Below, in pieces: positions 1-7,771 of a stretch of DNA of 46,745 nt (positions within the stretch are counted from its first letter, which is position 1; each line of letters opens with the position of its first letter). The position numbers and the translations under genes were made by a program. Location: the NCBI GenBank assembly GCA_017554145.1, contig JAFZIZ010000003.1, positions 1-46,745 of the forward strand, written 5' to 3'. This DNA comes from Prevotella sp. Its GTDB lineage: Bacteria; Bacteroidota; Bacteroidia; Bacteroidales; Bacteroidaceae. Under the pieces are notes generated by a model. It ran no database searches, had not been told where the DNA came from, and saw nothing but the letters and a program-made list of their open reading frames with translations.

Positions 1-1
1 G

Positions 2-862
2 TTCAATTGGGACAACACAGAGCGTGTAAAGGCTGGTACTATCAAGGACTTTATCTATGCTATGGAGTATGACACCAGCACAGCACAGGGCATGCAGTGG
101 GGTCGTTCACACTCTTACAAGGATATCAAGAAGCTTGACCCATCTATGTTCGGTGAGTTCCTCAACAACTCTGGTGGTGCTTACATGACTCTTACCCCTG
201 AGTGCGTAAGTCGTTTCAACCTTAAGGGCGACCAGCGTAACTGGATGATATTCGGTCTTGAGGACAAGGATCACAACCCTGCAAATGGTCAGGTTTATGT
301 ATATGATAAAACAACTTTGCTCCCAACAGATGTGAAGTGTCTTGACCGTGATGGCAATCCTCTCGTGTTCACAAAGGACATCAATGTCACAGGTGAACTT
401 GCATCTGTTGATGTAGGTGATGACCTCGAAGGTTGGCGTCAGGGTTATCGTTCTTCAAAGTGGTTCGTTTGCAACAACGACTACTCTAATGGACGTAACC
501 AGTCAAACGACGTTCCCATCTTCCGTTATGCAGATATTCTCTTGACAAAGGCTGAGGCTATGGTTCGTGCTGGTAAAAGCGGTTCAAAGGATCTCTTCAA
601 CCAGATTCGTACATATGTAGGTGCTCCTACACTCGCTGCTGACCCAACTCTTGACGATATCTATATGGAGCGTGGCCGTGAGTTCTTCGATGAGCTCTGG
701 CGTCGTAACGATATGATTCGTTTCGGTCACTATGAGGATGAGTGGTTCCCACACTACAGGAGCAATCCAAATGCTAACTTCGAGAAGACTCGCCGTATCT
801 TCCCAATCAAGAAGGGTGACCTCGATGTTAACGAAGGTTGGACACAGAACAATGGCTATTAA
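2..862 (+). CDS. SusD/RagB-like outer-membrane glycan-binding lipoprotein, C-terminal part
   Basis: Only the C-terminal 286 residues are present; the reading frame is open to the left edge (first full codon at base 2), so signal peptide and lipobox lie outside the window. The tail is typical of RagB/SusD proteins: a stretch PIFRYADILLTKAEAMVRAG, followed by YMERGREFFDELWRRNDMIRFG, the C-terminal helices that close the TPR-like fold. SusD proteins sit on the cell surface beside a SusC-type TonB-dependent porin and capture oligosaccharides. The stop codon overlaps the start of the GH28 gene by 11 bp, so the two are translationally coupled. This supports a polysaccharide utilisation locus, perhaps pectin-directed given GH28. 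The family call is firm; the ligand is unknown. Confidence 0.9.
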   Translation, partial: FNWDNTERVKAGTIKDFIYAMEYDTSTAQGMQWGRSHSYKDIKKLDPSMFGEFLNNSGGAYMTLTPECVSRFNLKGDQRNWMIFGLEDKDHNPANGQVYVYDKTTLLPTDVKCLDRDGNPLVFTKDINVTGELASVDVGDDLEGWRQGYRSSKWFVCNNDYSNGRNQSNDVPIFRYADILLTKAEAMVRAGKSGSKDLFNQIRTYVGAPTLAADPTLDDIYMERGREFFDELWRRNDMIRFGHYEDEWFPHYRSNPNANFEKTRRIFPIKKGDLDVNEGWTQNNGY

Positions 863-2282
863 TCGCAAGTTGATAGTAATAACACTCTTTTTCTGGGCAG
901 TCACGGCTGTGGCTGCCCAGAATATTCATGTATATGGTGCTAAGCCAGAAATGAATACCAAGGCTTTGCAATCATTGATTGATAATGTTAGTCAAAACGG
1001 TGGTGGAAGGGTGGTATTTGCAAGAGGTGAATATCATGTAGGACAAATCGAACTCAAAAGTGGTGTAGAATTGCATTTGGAAGAGGGTGCTGTGCTTTTG
1101 GGGAGCACGTCGCCTTCGGACTATTTCCAAGTGAACACCAGTCCATCAGTTGGTGATCTACAGAAAGATAAATCTCGCTTAGGTTTGATTGTTGCCAAGA
1201 ATGCTCATCACATCGCGATTACTGGTAGTGGCACTATTGACGGACAAGGACAGGCTTTGGCTTTGATGATAGACAGTCTGCATCATACGGGTGAAAGAAT
1301 CGATCCCGATTATAATGTCCGCAGGCAGCGGCCCAGTGAATTGATGCGTCCCACATTATTTAATTTTGTGGGTTGTACAGATGTGCATATCGAGGGTGTT
1401 CATTTGAGAAATAGTGCAGGCTGGGGTTTGTCGTTCCATGATTGCAGAGACATGCAACTTAGGAATCTCACCATCTATAATCGGGCTTATTGGAATAACG
1501 ATGGCATTGATTTAACGGATTGCAAGAATGCTTTGGTGGAACATTGTAACGTGAATAGCGCCGATGATGGTATCTGCCTGAAGTCGTATGATCCGGAAAG
1601 CGGCAACGACAGCATCACTATACGTAATTGTGAGATTCGCAGTAGTGCGAGTGCCATAAAGTTTGGCACGGCTTCTTATGGTGGCTTCCGCCATATCCGT
1701 ATCAGTGGCATTCGTGTCTTCGATACTTTCCGTTCTGCCTTAGCCATCGAGAGTGTTGATGGTGCCGTTATAGAGGATGTTGTGGCTGATGACATCATTG
1801 CAAGTAATACAGGCAATGCACTCTTTATCCGATTGGGTCAGCGTTCTGGTAATAGAAAGGGCGCAATCAAGAATATCCGCATTTCGAACTTAACGGCTCA
1901 GATTCCTTTTGGACGTCCTGATATCAACTACGACCTTCGAGGTCCTGAGGTGGATTATTTCCATAATGTTCATCCTGCGCCTATCTGCGGCATTCCTGGT
2001 AACTGTATTGAGAATGTGCAGTTGGAAAACATTCATCTAACCTATCCTGGGCGAGCCTCTAAGAGTATGGCTTATCTCCCCCTATGGCGTAAGGGCGATG
2101 TGCCTGAACAAATCGATAAATATCCTGAGTTTACCATGTTTGGCGAACTCCCATCGTGGGGCCTTTACCTGCGACATATCCGTAATATTACGCTGAAGCA
2201 TGTACAACTTTCTTTGGTAGATGAAGACTTCCGTCCTGCCATTGTAGATGAGGATGTAGAAGGCCTGATAAAGGAAGAATGA
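852..2282 (+). CDS. Secreted glycoside hydrolase family 28 (polygalacturonase-like)
   Basis: I start it at the ATG at 852, which overlaps the upstream stop and gives a clean signal peptide (LIVITLFFWAVTAVAAQ) of about 22 residues. The mature protein (about 455 aa) is a right-handed beta-helix hydrolase of the GH28 type: the N-terminal part resembles pectate-lyase-superfamily repeats (GGGRVVFARGEYHVG), and the catalytic core shows NDGIDLTDC and SADDGICLKS, the NxD and DD aspartates of GH28. The later SSASAIKFGTAS stretch is where classical polygalacturonases have GHG, so the substrate may not be plain homogalacturonan. Bacteroidota GH28 enzymes act on pectin or rhamnogalacturonan in the periplasm or at the surface. 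It lies in one operon with the SusD-like gene. Confidence 0.9.
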   Translation: MAINRKLIVITLFFWAVTAVAAQNIHVYGAKPEMNTKALQSLIDNVSQNGGGRVVFARGEYHVGQIELKSGVELHLEEGAVLLGSTSPSDYFQVNTSPSVGDLQKDKSRLGLIVAKNAHHIAITGSGTIDGQGQALALMIDSLHHTGERIDPDYNVRRQRPSELMRPTLFNFVGCTDVHIEGVHLRNSAGWGLSFHDCRDMQLRNLTIYNRAYWNNDGIDLTDCKNALVEHCNVNSADDGICLKSYDPESGNDSITIRNCEIRSSASAIKFGTASYGGFRHIRISGIRVFDTFRSALAIESVDGAVIEDVVADDIIASNTGNALFIRLGQRSGNRKGAIKNIRISNLTAQIPFGRPDINYDLRGPEVDYFHNVHPAPICGIPGNCIENVQLENIHLTYPGRASKSMAYLPLWRKGDVPEQIDKYPEFTMFGELPSWGLYLRHIRNITLKHVQLSLVDEDFRPAIVDEDVEGLIKEE

Positions 2283-2936
2283 TTATTCTTCGTAGTCTGT
2301 GGGATCGGGGATGCCAGCTTCGGCGAGGGCTTCACGGCGCTCGACACAGGTGCCGCATTTGCCACAATGTTTGTCGCCGCCGCGATAGCATGACCACGTT
2401 TCAGCGTAGTCGATGCCAAGAGCCTTGCCTCGGGCGGCAATCTGGCCTTTCGTCATATTGCAATAAGGTGAAAGTAGTCTGACACCGTTAAAAGTGCCGG
2501 CATGAGTGGCAGCATCGAAGGCTTCAACAAACTCCGGACGACAATCGGGATAGATGGTATGGTCGCCACCGTGATTGGCCATCATGATATACTGCAGCTC
2601 GTTGGACTCGGCCATGCCTGCTGCAATGGCAAGCATGATACCATTGCGGAAAGGCACTACCGTCGACTTCATATTCTCATCGGCATAATGCCCCTCAGGG
2701 ATGGCCTCGTCGCCAGAGAGCAACGAACTTCGGAAATACCGTGCCATAAACTCGAGAGGAATCACGATGTGTCTGATACCCAGCCGTTCGCAGTGCTTTT
2801 TGGCAAAGGGAATCTCCTTGGCATTGTGGTTAGAGCCGTAATCGAAAGAGATGGCCAAAGCGATGCGGTCCTGATAATCATATAACAAGGTGGTGGAGTC
2901 CATGCCTCCGCTCAGAATCAGTATACTGTCTTTCAT
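2283..2936 (-). CDS. queC: 7-cyano-7-deazaguanine synthase QueC
   Basis: 217 aa, normal length for QueC. The N-terminus has the PP-loop ATP pyrophosphatase motif SGGMDS (residues 9-14) and the C-terminus has a zinc site with C183, C191, C194 and C197 (CYRGGDKHCGKCGTC). QueC converts carboxy-deazaguanine to preQ0 with ATP and ammonia, in the queuosine pathway that modifies position 34 of GUN-anticodon tRNAs (Tyr, His, Asn, Asp). The gene is convergent with GH28: the GH28 stop and the queC stop abut with no spacer. No other queuosine gene is visible nearby. The ATG at 2936 follows a TACTTTTG promoter box. Function is confident by motif. Confidence 0.96.
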   Translation of the reverse strand: MKDSILILSGGMDSTTLLYDYQDRIALAISFDYGSNHNAKEIPFAKKHCERLGIRHIVIPLEFMARYFRSSLLSGDEAIPEGHYADENMKSTVVPFRNGIMLAIAAGMAESNELQYIMMANHGGDHTIYPDCRPEFVEAFDAATHAGTFNGVRLLSPYCNMTKGQIAARGKALGIDYAETWSCYRGGDKHCGKCGTCVERREALAEAGIPDPTDYEE

Positions 2937-2956
2937 CTTTCTTCCTGTTTTTGCTG

Positions 2957-2964
2957 CAAAAGTA
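2957..2964 (-). promoter_or_regulatory. Bacteroidota -7 box for queC
   Basis: On the minus strand the sequence reads TACTTTTG, matching TAnnTTTG, about 21 nt before the queC start codon. No clear TTG lies at the usual -33 distance, so only the -7 element is supported. I saw no preQ1-type riboswitch fold in the short leader. Confidence 0.55.
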
Positions 2965-3031
2965 CGAAATTATCTGCGAAGTTAGTGTTGCGGTAGCAAA
3001 TTTTTCACTTTTCACTTTTCACTTTTTTTGG

Positions 3032-3039
3032 TATCTTTG
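3032..3039 (+). promoter_or_regulatory. -7 box (TATCTTTG) immediately before the GH92 start codon
   Basis: TATCTTTG matches TAnnTTTG and ends only 4 bases before the ATG at 3044. If used, transcription would start at or next to the start codon, giving a leaderless or nearly leaderless mRNA. The preceding 25 bp is a run of TTTTCAC repeats with no clear -33 TTG. Confidence 0.5.
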
Positions 3040-3043
3040 CAAC

Positions 3044-5692
3044 ATGAAGCTGAAACCAATTATACTAACCGCTTGTCTGTTATTGCTTTCAATGACCATG
3101 ATGGCCCAGGTGTGGCAGTATGTCGACCCTCGTATCGGAAGCGAGGGAGTGGGACGTACGTTTCCAGGACCGTCTATGCCATTCGGTATGTGTAAGCCAG
3201 GTCCGGATTGTACGGTGAAGCCGAATGCTGGCTGGGCACCAATGCCAGAGGTGGTGACGGGTTTCTCGCAGACGCATGTCAGTGGAACAGGCGGTGGACA
3301 GAAATATGGTAATATCCTGATACAGCCATTCATCAGGGATGAGAGAAAAGACTATTCCCAGAAAAGAATCAGCGAGGATTATTCGCTTGGTTATTATACG
3401 ACGACATTCGAAAATGGGATTCAGACAGAGATTACAACCTCAGAGCGCTGTGCTTTCTATCGCATCCATTATCCTTTGAATGGTTCACTCTTAATCGACG
3501 CCACGCATTATTTAGGCAAGAATCCCATTCCCGACCAGCGTGAACAGCAGCAGTTCGTTGGTGCTGAGATAGAGGTCGTAAATAATCACGAAGTGCGAGG
3601 TTTTTCACGTGTTCGTGGGGGCTGGAATAACGGCGATGCCTATACGGTGTATTTCTGTCTGATAGCAGATAAGGCTTTTAAACAAAAGAGCAAGGATATC
3701 ATAGCATTCTCTGATACCTTATTAAATATAAAAATAGGAATATCCTATGTCAGCACACAGCAGGCGAAGCGGAATATACCTGAGTGTGACTTCGATACCC
3801 AACTGAATAAGGTTCGTGAAAGTTGGGAGCAATTACTGAGTCATGTGCAGATCAAGGGCAGCGACAAGGATAAACGCATGTTCTATACGGCCCTTTACCA
3901 TACGATGCTGATGCCTGTGGATAAAAGCGGGGAGAATCCCAAATGGACAGAGATACCTTATTACGATGACTATTATGCCATCTGGGATACCTATCGCTCT
4001 TCATCGCCTCTCATTACTCTCATCGATCCCAAACGCGAGGTGGATATCGTCAATTCCCTGCTGAATATATACAAGCGAGAGGGCTATATGCCCGATGCCC
4101 GTAGTGGTGATTGTAATGGCAGAACCCAGGGTGGTTCGAATGCGGAGGTGGTCATCGCCGATGCCTTTGTGAAAGGACTGGAAGGCATTGATTATGACTA
4201 TGCCCTCGAAGCTATGCTGAAAGATGCGGAGGTGGATCCTGGGGCTGATCACGAGAAACATGGGCGAGGCGGACTAAAGGAATATACGACTTTGGGCTAT
4301 ATCCCTTATGGCATCGATCGTGCCGGCACCCGAACCATTGAATATGCCTACGATGACTATTGCATTGCTGAGGTGGCAAAAGGCTTAGGAAGAACAGATA
4401 TTTTCAATCACTATCTGAAACAGTCTGCTAACTGGAAAAACCTTTGGCGCTCCGACTACGAATGGGATGATGTGAAGGGTTATATCATGCCTCGCGATGC
4501 TGAAGGCCGCTGGCTCGATTCTGTACCTTGGGGCAAATCAAAGGTCTTTCATCCCACGATTCCCTATACGCCCATTACAAAAGTAGCGCCTTGGTATCTG
4601 CCTTGGTGGAGCACATTCTTTTATGAGGCTCTTTCGGCAGAATACTCACTGAGTATCCCTCATGATGTGCTAGGACTGATAGAGGCTTGTGGCGGAGCAG
4701 AGGCTTTCCGTAAACGGCTTGACTTGTTTTTTGAGCGCAAACGCTACAATGTAGGCAATGAACCCTCGTTCCTTACGCCTTGTCTTTACCATTGGATAGG
4801 TCGTCCGGACCTGACTTCCGACCGTGTGCGCCAAATCATCAGCGACAATTATACCGACCAGCCTGATGGCCTACCTGGCAATGACGATAGCGGAGCAATG
4901 TCATCGTGGCTCGCCTTCCACATGTTTGGTCTCTATCCCAATGCTGGCCAGAGTTACTATCTGCTGCATGCACCGTTGGTTCCAGAGTGGACACTCCAAC
5001 TCTCGAACGGTAAGACCCTTCATGGCATCATCAGAGGCGAGGGTACCCATTTTGACAAAGTAACGCTCAATGGCAAAGTGCTCAATGAGGCCCGTTTGGA
5101 GCATGTCGACCTGATACAGGGAGGTGAACTTGTCTTCTATATGTCGAAAAAGACGAAAGAAGCACAAAAAAAATTCCCAGCCTGGGAACAATTGGTTCCC
5201 AAGGTGGGAACAATATATTCCCAGGGTGGGAACAAAAAAGCAGAGATAGCCTTCACGCTGAACCGCCAACATCGCACATGGCCTTTAGCTTATGGTTGGC
5301 AAGGCGACACCTTATTGCTGACATGCAAGGAAGCAACCTATAAGATTCCCCGTTCCATCGTAGAGAATGGTAGGAATTTCTGCTGGGACATTCCTGCTGA
5401 TGGTGCCGTCTACGAGACAAAAGGTACGTTCGCCATCATCTCACGTCAGGCTTTCAGGGATCTGAAGCAAAAGGGATACTTCGTCTATGATGGCATCACT
5501 TGGCGGAAGATTGATGAAAGGCTACGGGTAGGCGTGTCAGCGGGAATGTCGGATGTCACCATTCACGTTTGTGCCGATGTCGACAGAACAGAGATGTGGG
5601 TAAAAGATGACGAAGAGATGCCCTTAGTGCTTGAAATGCGGAATAATCCTTTGGGAATTGACTGGCTGATGGATGAAAGTCCTTCATTTTGA
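3044..5692 (+). CDS. Glycoside hydrolase family 92 exo-alpha-mannosidase, secreted
   Basis: I start at the ATG at 3044 because it gives a signal peptide (MKLKPIILTACLLLLSMTMM, cleaved near AQ). The upstream in-frame extension would be translated from promoter sequence. The 882-aa protein has the GH92 layout: an N-terminal beta-sandwich beginning YVDPRIGSEG, then an (alpha/alpha)6 barrel with WDTYRSSSPLITLIDP, NEPSFLTPCLYHW (general-acid Glu region) and GNDDSGAMSSW (the two metal/base aspartates). GH92 enzymes are Ca2+-dependent, inverting exo-alpha-mannosidases acting on N-glycan or mannan side chains. It is longer than a typical GH92 (about 740 aa): after the barrel there is a linker made of a triple 22-bp repeat and about 150 extra residues of unrecognised C-terminal domain. 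Confidence 0.93.
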   Translation: MKLKPIILTACLLLLSMTMMAQVWQYVDPRIGSEGVGRTFPGPSMPFGMCKPGPDCTVKPNAGWAPMPEVVTGFSQTHVSGTGGGQKYGNILIQPFIRDERKDYSQKRISEDYSLGYYTTTFENGIQTEITTSERCAFYRIHYPLNGSLLIDATHYLGKNPIPDQREQQQFVGAEIEVVNNHEVRGFSRVRGGWNNGDAYTVYFCLIADKAFKQKSKDIIAFSDTLLNIKIGISYVSTQQAKRNIPECDFDTQLNKVRESWEQLLSHVQIKGSDKDKRMFYTALYHTMLMPVDKSGENPKWTEIPYYDDYYAIWDTYRSSSPLITLIDPKREVDIVNSLLNIYKREGYMPDARSGDCNGRTQGGSNAEVVIADAFVKGLEGIDYDYALEAMLKDAEVDPGADHEKHGRGGLKEYTTLGYIPYGIDRAGTRTIEYAYDDYCIAEVAKGLGRTDIFNHYLKQSANWKNLWRSDYEWDDVKGYIMPRDAEGRWLDSVPWGKSKVFHPTIPYTPITKVAPWYLPWWSTFFYEALSAEYSLSIPHDVLGLIEACGGAEAFRKRLDLFFERKRYNVGNEPSFLTPCLYHWIGRPDLTSDRVRQIISDNYTDQPDGLPGNDDSGAMSSWLAFHMFGLYPNAGQSYYLLHAPLVPEWTLQLSNGKTLHGIIRGEGTHFDKVTLNGKVLNEARLEHVDLIQGGELVFYMSKKTKEAQKKFPAWEQLVPKVGTIYSQGGNKKAEIAFTLNRQHRTWPLAYGWQGDTLLLTCKEATYKIPRSIVENGRNFCWDIPADGAVYETKGTFAIISRQAFRDLKQKGYFVYDGITWRKIDERLRVGVSAGMSDVTIHVCADVDRTEMWVKDDEEMPLVLEMRNNPLGIDWLMDESPSF
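5174..5239 (+). repeat. Three tandem 22-bp palindromic repeats inside the GH92 gene
   Basis: Exactly three head-to-tail units at 5174-5195, 5196-5217 and 5218-5239. Each begins TTCCCA, has 3-4 variable bases, then TGGGAACAA and a short AT tail, so each unit is a small palindrome. One unit is 22 bp and would shift the frame, but three units (66 bp) are exactly 22 codons, so the reading frame is kept and each copy is read in a different frame. It sits in the linker after the catalytic barrel. Confidence 0.9.
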
Positions 5693-5710
5693 AAGTTTTC
5701 CCAAAAAAAT

Positions 5711-5741
5711 TTGGCAGTTTGAGTAAAAAGTGGTATTTTTG
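5711..5741 (+). promoter_or_regulatory. Promoter for the sensor kinase gene
   Basis: TTG at 5711-5713, exactly 20 bp, then TATTTTTG at 5734-5741. This is the full Bacteroidota sigma-ABfr consensus arrangement. The start codon is at 5768, leaving a leader of roughly 20 nt. Confidence 0.8.
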
Positions 5742-5767
5742 CATTCGGGTGTGAAATAACCTGTTGT

Positions 5768-7738
5768 ATGATGAGACGACTATTATCAATCTTATGCCTT
5801 CTGATAGGATGCTTTACGCTTTATGCAGGTCCGACAGAAGGGCTACGGGTAGGCGAGCGTAGCTCGGGCATGAACGAGGATGCCGCAAAGACAGCCCTTG
5901 CAAGGATTGATGTGCAGATTTCCCAACAACAACTGAGGGGTGATGTGGAAAGAGAGGGTAATGCCCGATGGCAGAAGATGCTCATCCTGAAGAATTACTC
6001 ACTGACAAAGCAACAGGTCGAAGAGGCTGAATTACAGATGGAGTGGTTCCGCCGAAACAACCAGTGGGATTATTATTACCGCACCTGGCAACTCAAGACC
6101 AACGCCTTAAGTGCATCGGGTAAGTTGCAACAGTCTTTGCAGGAGACACAACGAATGCTTGATGATGCCAAGGAACGCAACAATAAATTAGGGCGTGCGA
6201 TGGCATACAAGCAGATTGGTGTCATCTACTTGAACATGAAGCAGACGGAGCCTGCCGTTGAAGCCCTGAAGCGCTATGCAGAACTGATGAAGGACGAGGA
6301 GAGTGACTTCAGTTCGCTGAGTAGCATCTACTACCGTATGGCAAAGGCCTATGATTATGACAAGGCTTACGACCGGGAGTTACAGTTGACAAACGAATGG
6401 CTCGAATTTCTTAACACAAAGGTAGGCAAGTTAAAAGCGGCTGAGGTTCGGGAATGCTGGCATGCCTGCTATCTGGCACGTGCAGCTGCCTTTATCGGAC
6501 AGAATAAACTCGATGAAGCCAAATTGGCGCTTGATACGGCTGCACACCATGCCCATTTGATTAATACGTCACTCAGTTTGCACCATTATTATAAGATGCA
6601 GGCCCGTTATTATCTGGCAAAGGGTGATGCTGTCAAGGCACTGCTCTATACCGACAGCGTCAGACTGACAACAAACGAGAGGGATGACCATATAGAGGAA
6701 GTGCGGGCGCAGGCATTGATCATGCTGGGACAGGGTGCAGAGGCGGCACAGATCTATCAGAGACTGTATCATGACAAGGACTCGGTATTTGGTCGTGATG
6801 CCCGTCAGCATCTCGATGAGTTGAACACATTGTTCCAAGTCGATGAGCTCAAAACAGAACAGCAACGTACCCGATTCTTATACATTCTGATTACCGCCTC
6901 TTCCATCGTGCTGGCACTCTTGCTGTTGATTCTCTATGGTTGGCGTAGTGCCATCCGACAGAAAAAGGTTAATGAGGAGTTGCGTATTGCCAATGAGCGG
7001 GCAAAAGTGTCATCGAAGATGAAGAGTGAGTTCATCCGCAACATCACCCACGAGATACGTACGCCATTGAATATCGTCTCGGGTTTCACGCAGATATTGA
7101 CCAAGCCGGATGCAGACCTGCCGGATGACGAGAAGAGAGACCTGCAGGAACGGGTTTCAGAGAACACGGATCGTATTACCAACCTGGTAGACCGTATGCT
7201 CGAACTGAGCGATGCCAGCAGCGAGACCTCCATAGAGCGCAATGACCAGACGAATGTTGTGGACATCGTGTCACAAGCCATTGATCATTCCAAGATAGCC
7301 TTTCACACCCGCCCTGGCCGCTCTACCGTTGATCGCCTGCAGTCGCCAAGGTTCAAGAGTCCTGATTCGACCATCGTGTTCGAAGTGAACCAAATCCAGA
7401 TGATTCAATTGCGTACCAATAAGATATATGCTGTCCGCGCCCTTTCACAACTTCTGGAAAATGCCGTGAAGTTCACCCGTGAAGGAAGTATCACCCTGAG
7501 CATGACGTATACCGACAGCAAAGTCCGTTTTACAGTTGAAGATACGGGCATCGGTATTCCTGCTGACCAGACAGAGCATATTTTTGAAGAGTTCATACAA
7601 CTCGATGAGTTTTCCGATGGTACAGGCATCGGACTGACCATTGCCCGTTCCATTGCCCAGCGTATGGGTGGTGACCTGTGGCTTGATACCGATTATAAAG
7701 AAGGTTCGCGCTTTATCCTCGAACTGTTAAGAACGTAG
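5768..7738 (+). CDS. TPR-containing membrane sensor histidine kinase
   Basis: 656 aa. An N-terminal signal peptide (MMRRLLSILCLLIGCFTLYA) exports about 340 residues of TPR-like helical repeats (for example MAYKQIGVIYLNMKQTEPAV) to the periplasm. One membrane span follows (FLYILITASSIVLALLLLIL), then a cytoplasmic HisKA domain with phospho-acceptor His in NITHEIRTPLN and a HATPase_c domain with LENAVKF (N box), VEDTGIGIP (G1) and GTGIGLTIA (G2). There is no receiver or AraC output domain, so it is a classical kinase, not a hybrid. No partner response regulator is visible in the window. It may sense periplasmic products of the flanking GH92 enzymes, but this is only positional inference. Confidence 0.93.
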   Translation: MMRRLLSILCLLIGCFTLYAGPTEGLRVGERSSGMNEDAAKTALARIDVQISQQQLRGDVEREGNARWQKMLILKNYSLTKQQVEEAELQMEWFRRNNQWDYYYRTWQLKTNALSASGKLQQSLQETQRMLDDAKERNNKLGRAMAYKQIGVIYLNMKQTEPAVEALKRYAELMKDEESDFSSLSSIYYRMAKAYDYDKAYDRELQLTNEWLEFLNTKVGKLKAAEVRECWHACYLARAAAFIGQNKLDEAKLALDTAAHHAHLINTSLSLHHYYKMQARYYLAKGDAVKALLYTDSVRLTTNERDDHIEEVRAQALIMLGQGAEAAQIYQRLYHDKDSVFGRDARQHLDELNTLFQVDELKTEQQRTRFLYILITASSIVLALLLLILYGWRSAIRQKKVNEELRIANERAKVSSKMKSEFIRNITHEIRTPLNIVSGFTQILTKPDADLPDDEKRDLQERVSENTDRITNLVDRMLELSDASSETSIERNDQTNVVDIVSQAIDHSKIAFHTRPGRSTVDRLQSPRFKSPDSTIVFEVNQIQMIQLRTNKIYAVRALSQLLENAVKFTREGSITLSMTYTDSKVRFTVEDTGIGIPADQTEHIFEEFIQLDEFSDGTGIGLTIARSIAQRMGGDLWLDTDYKEGSRFILELLRT

Positions 7739-7771
7739 AGATAATAGGTAAAAGGGTAAAAAGTAACGGAT

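Noticed and set aside
584-904. Minus-strand ORF over SusD and GH28
   Set aside because: Shadow of two well-supported plus-strand genes, no domain.
2937-3000. preQ1 riboswitch in front of queC
   Set aside because: The leader is short and I see no preQ1-type loop and A-rich tail arrangement.
5174-5239. Possible CRISPR array
   Set aside because: Units are directly adjacent with no spacers, are inside a coding region and no cas gene is near.
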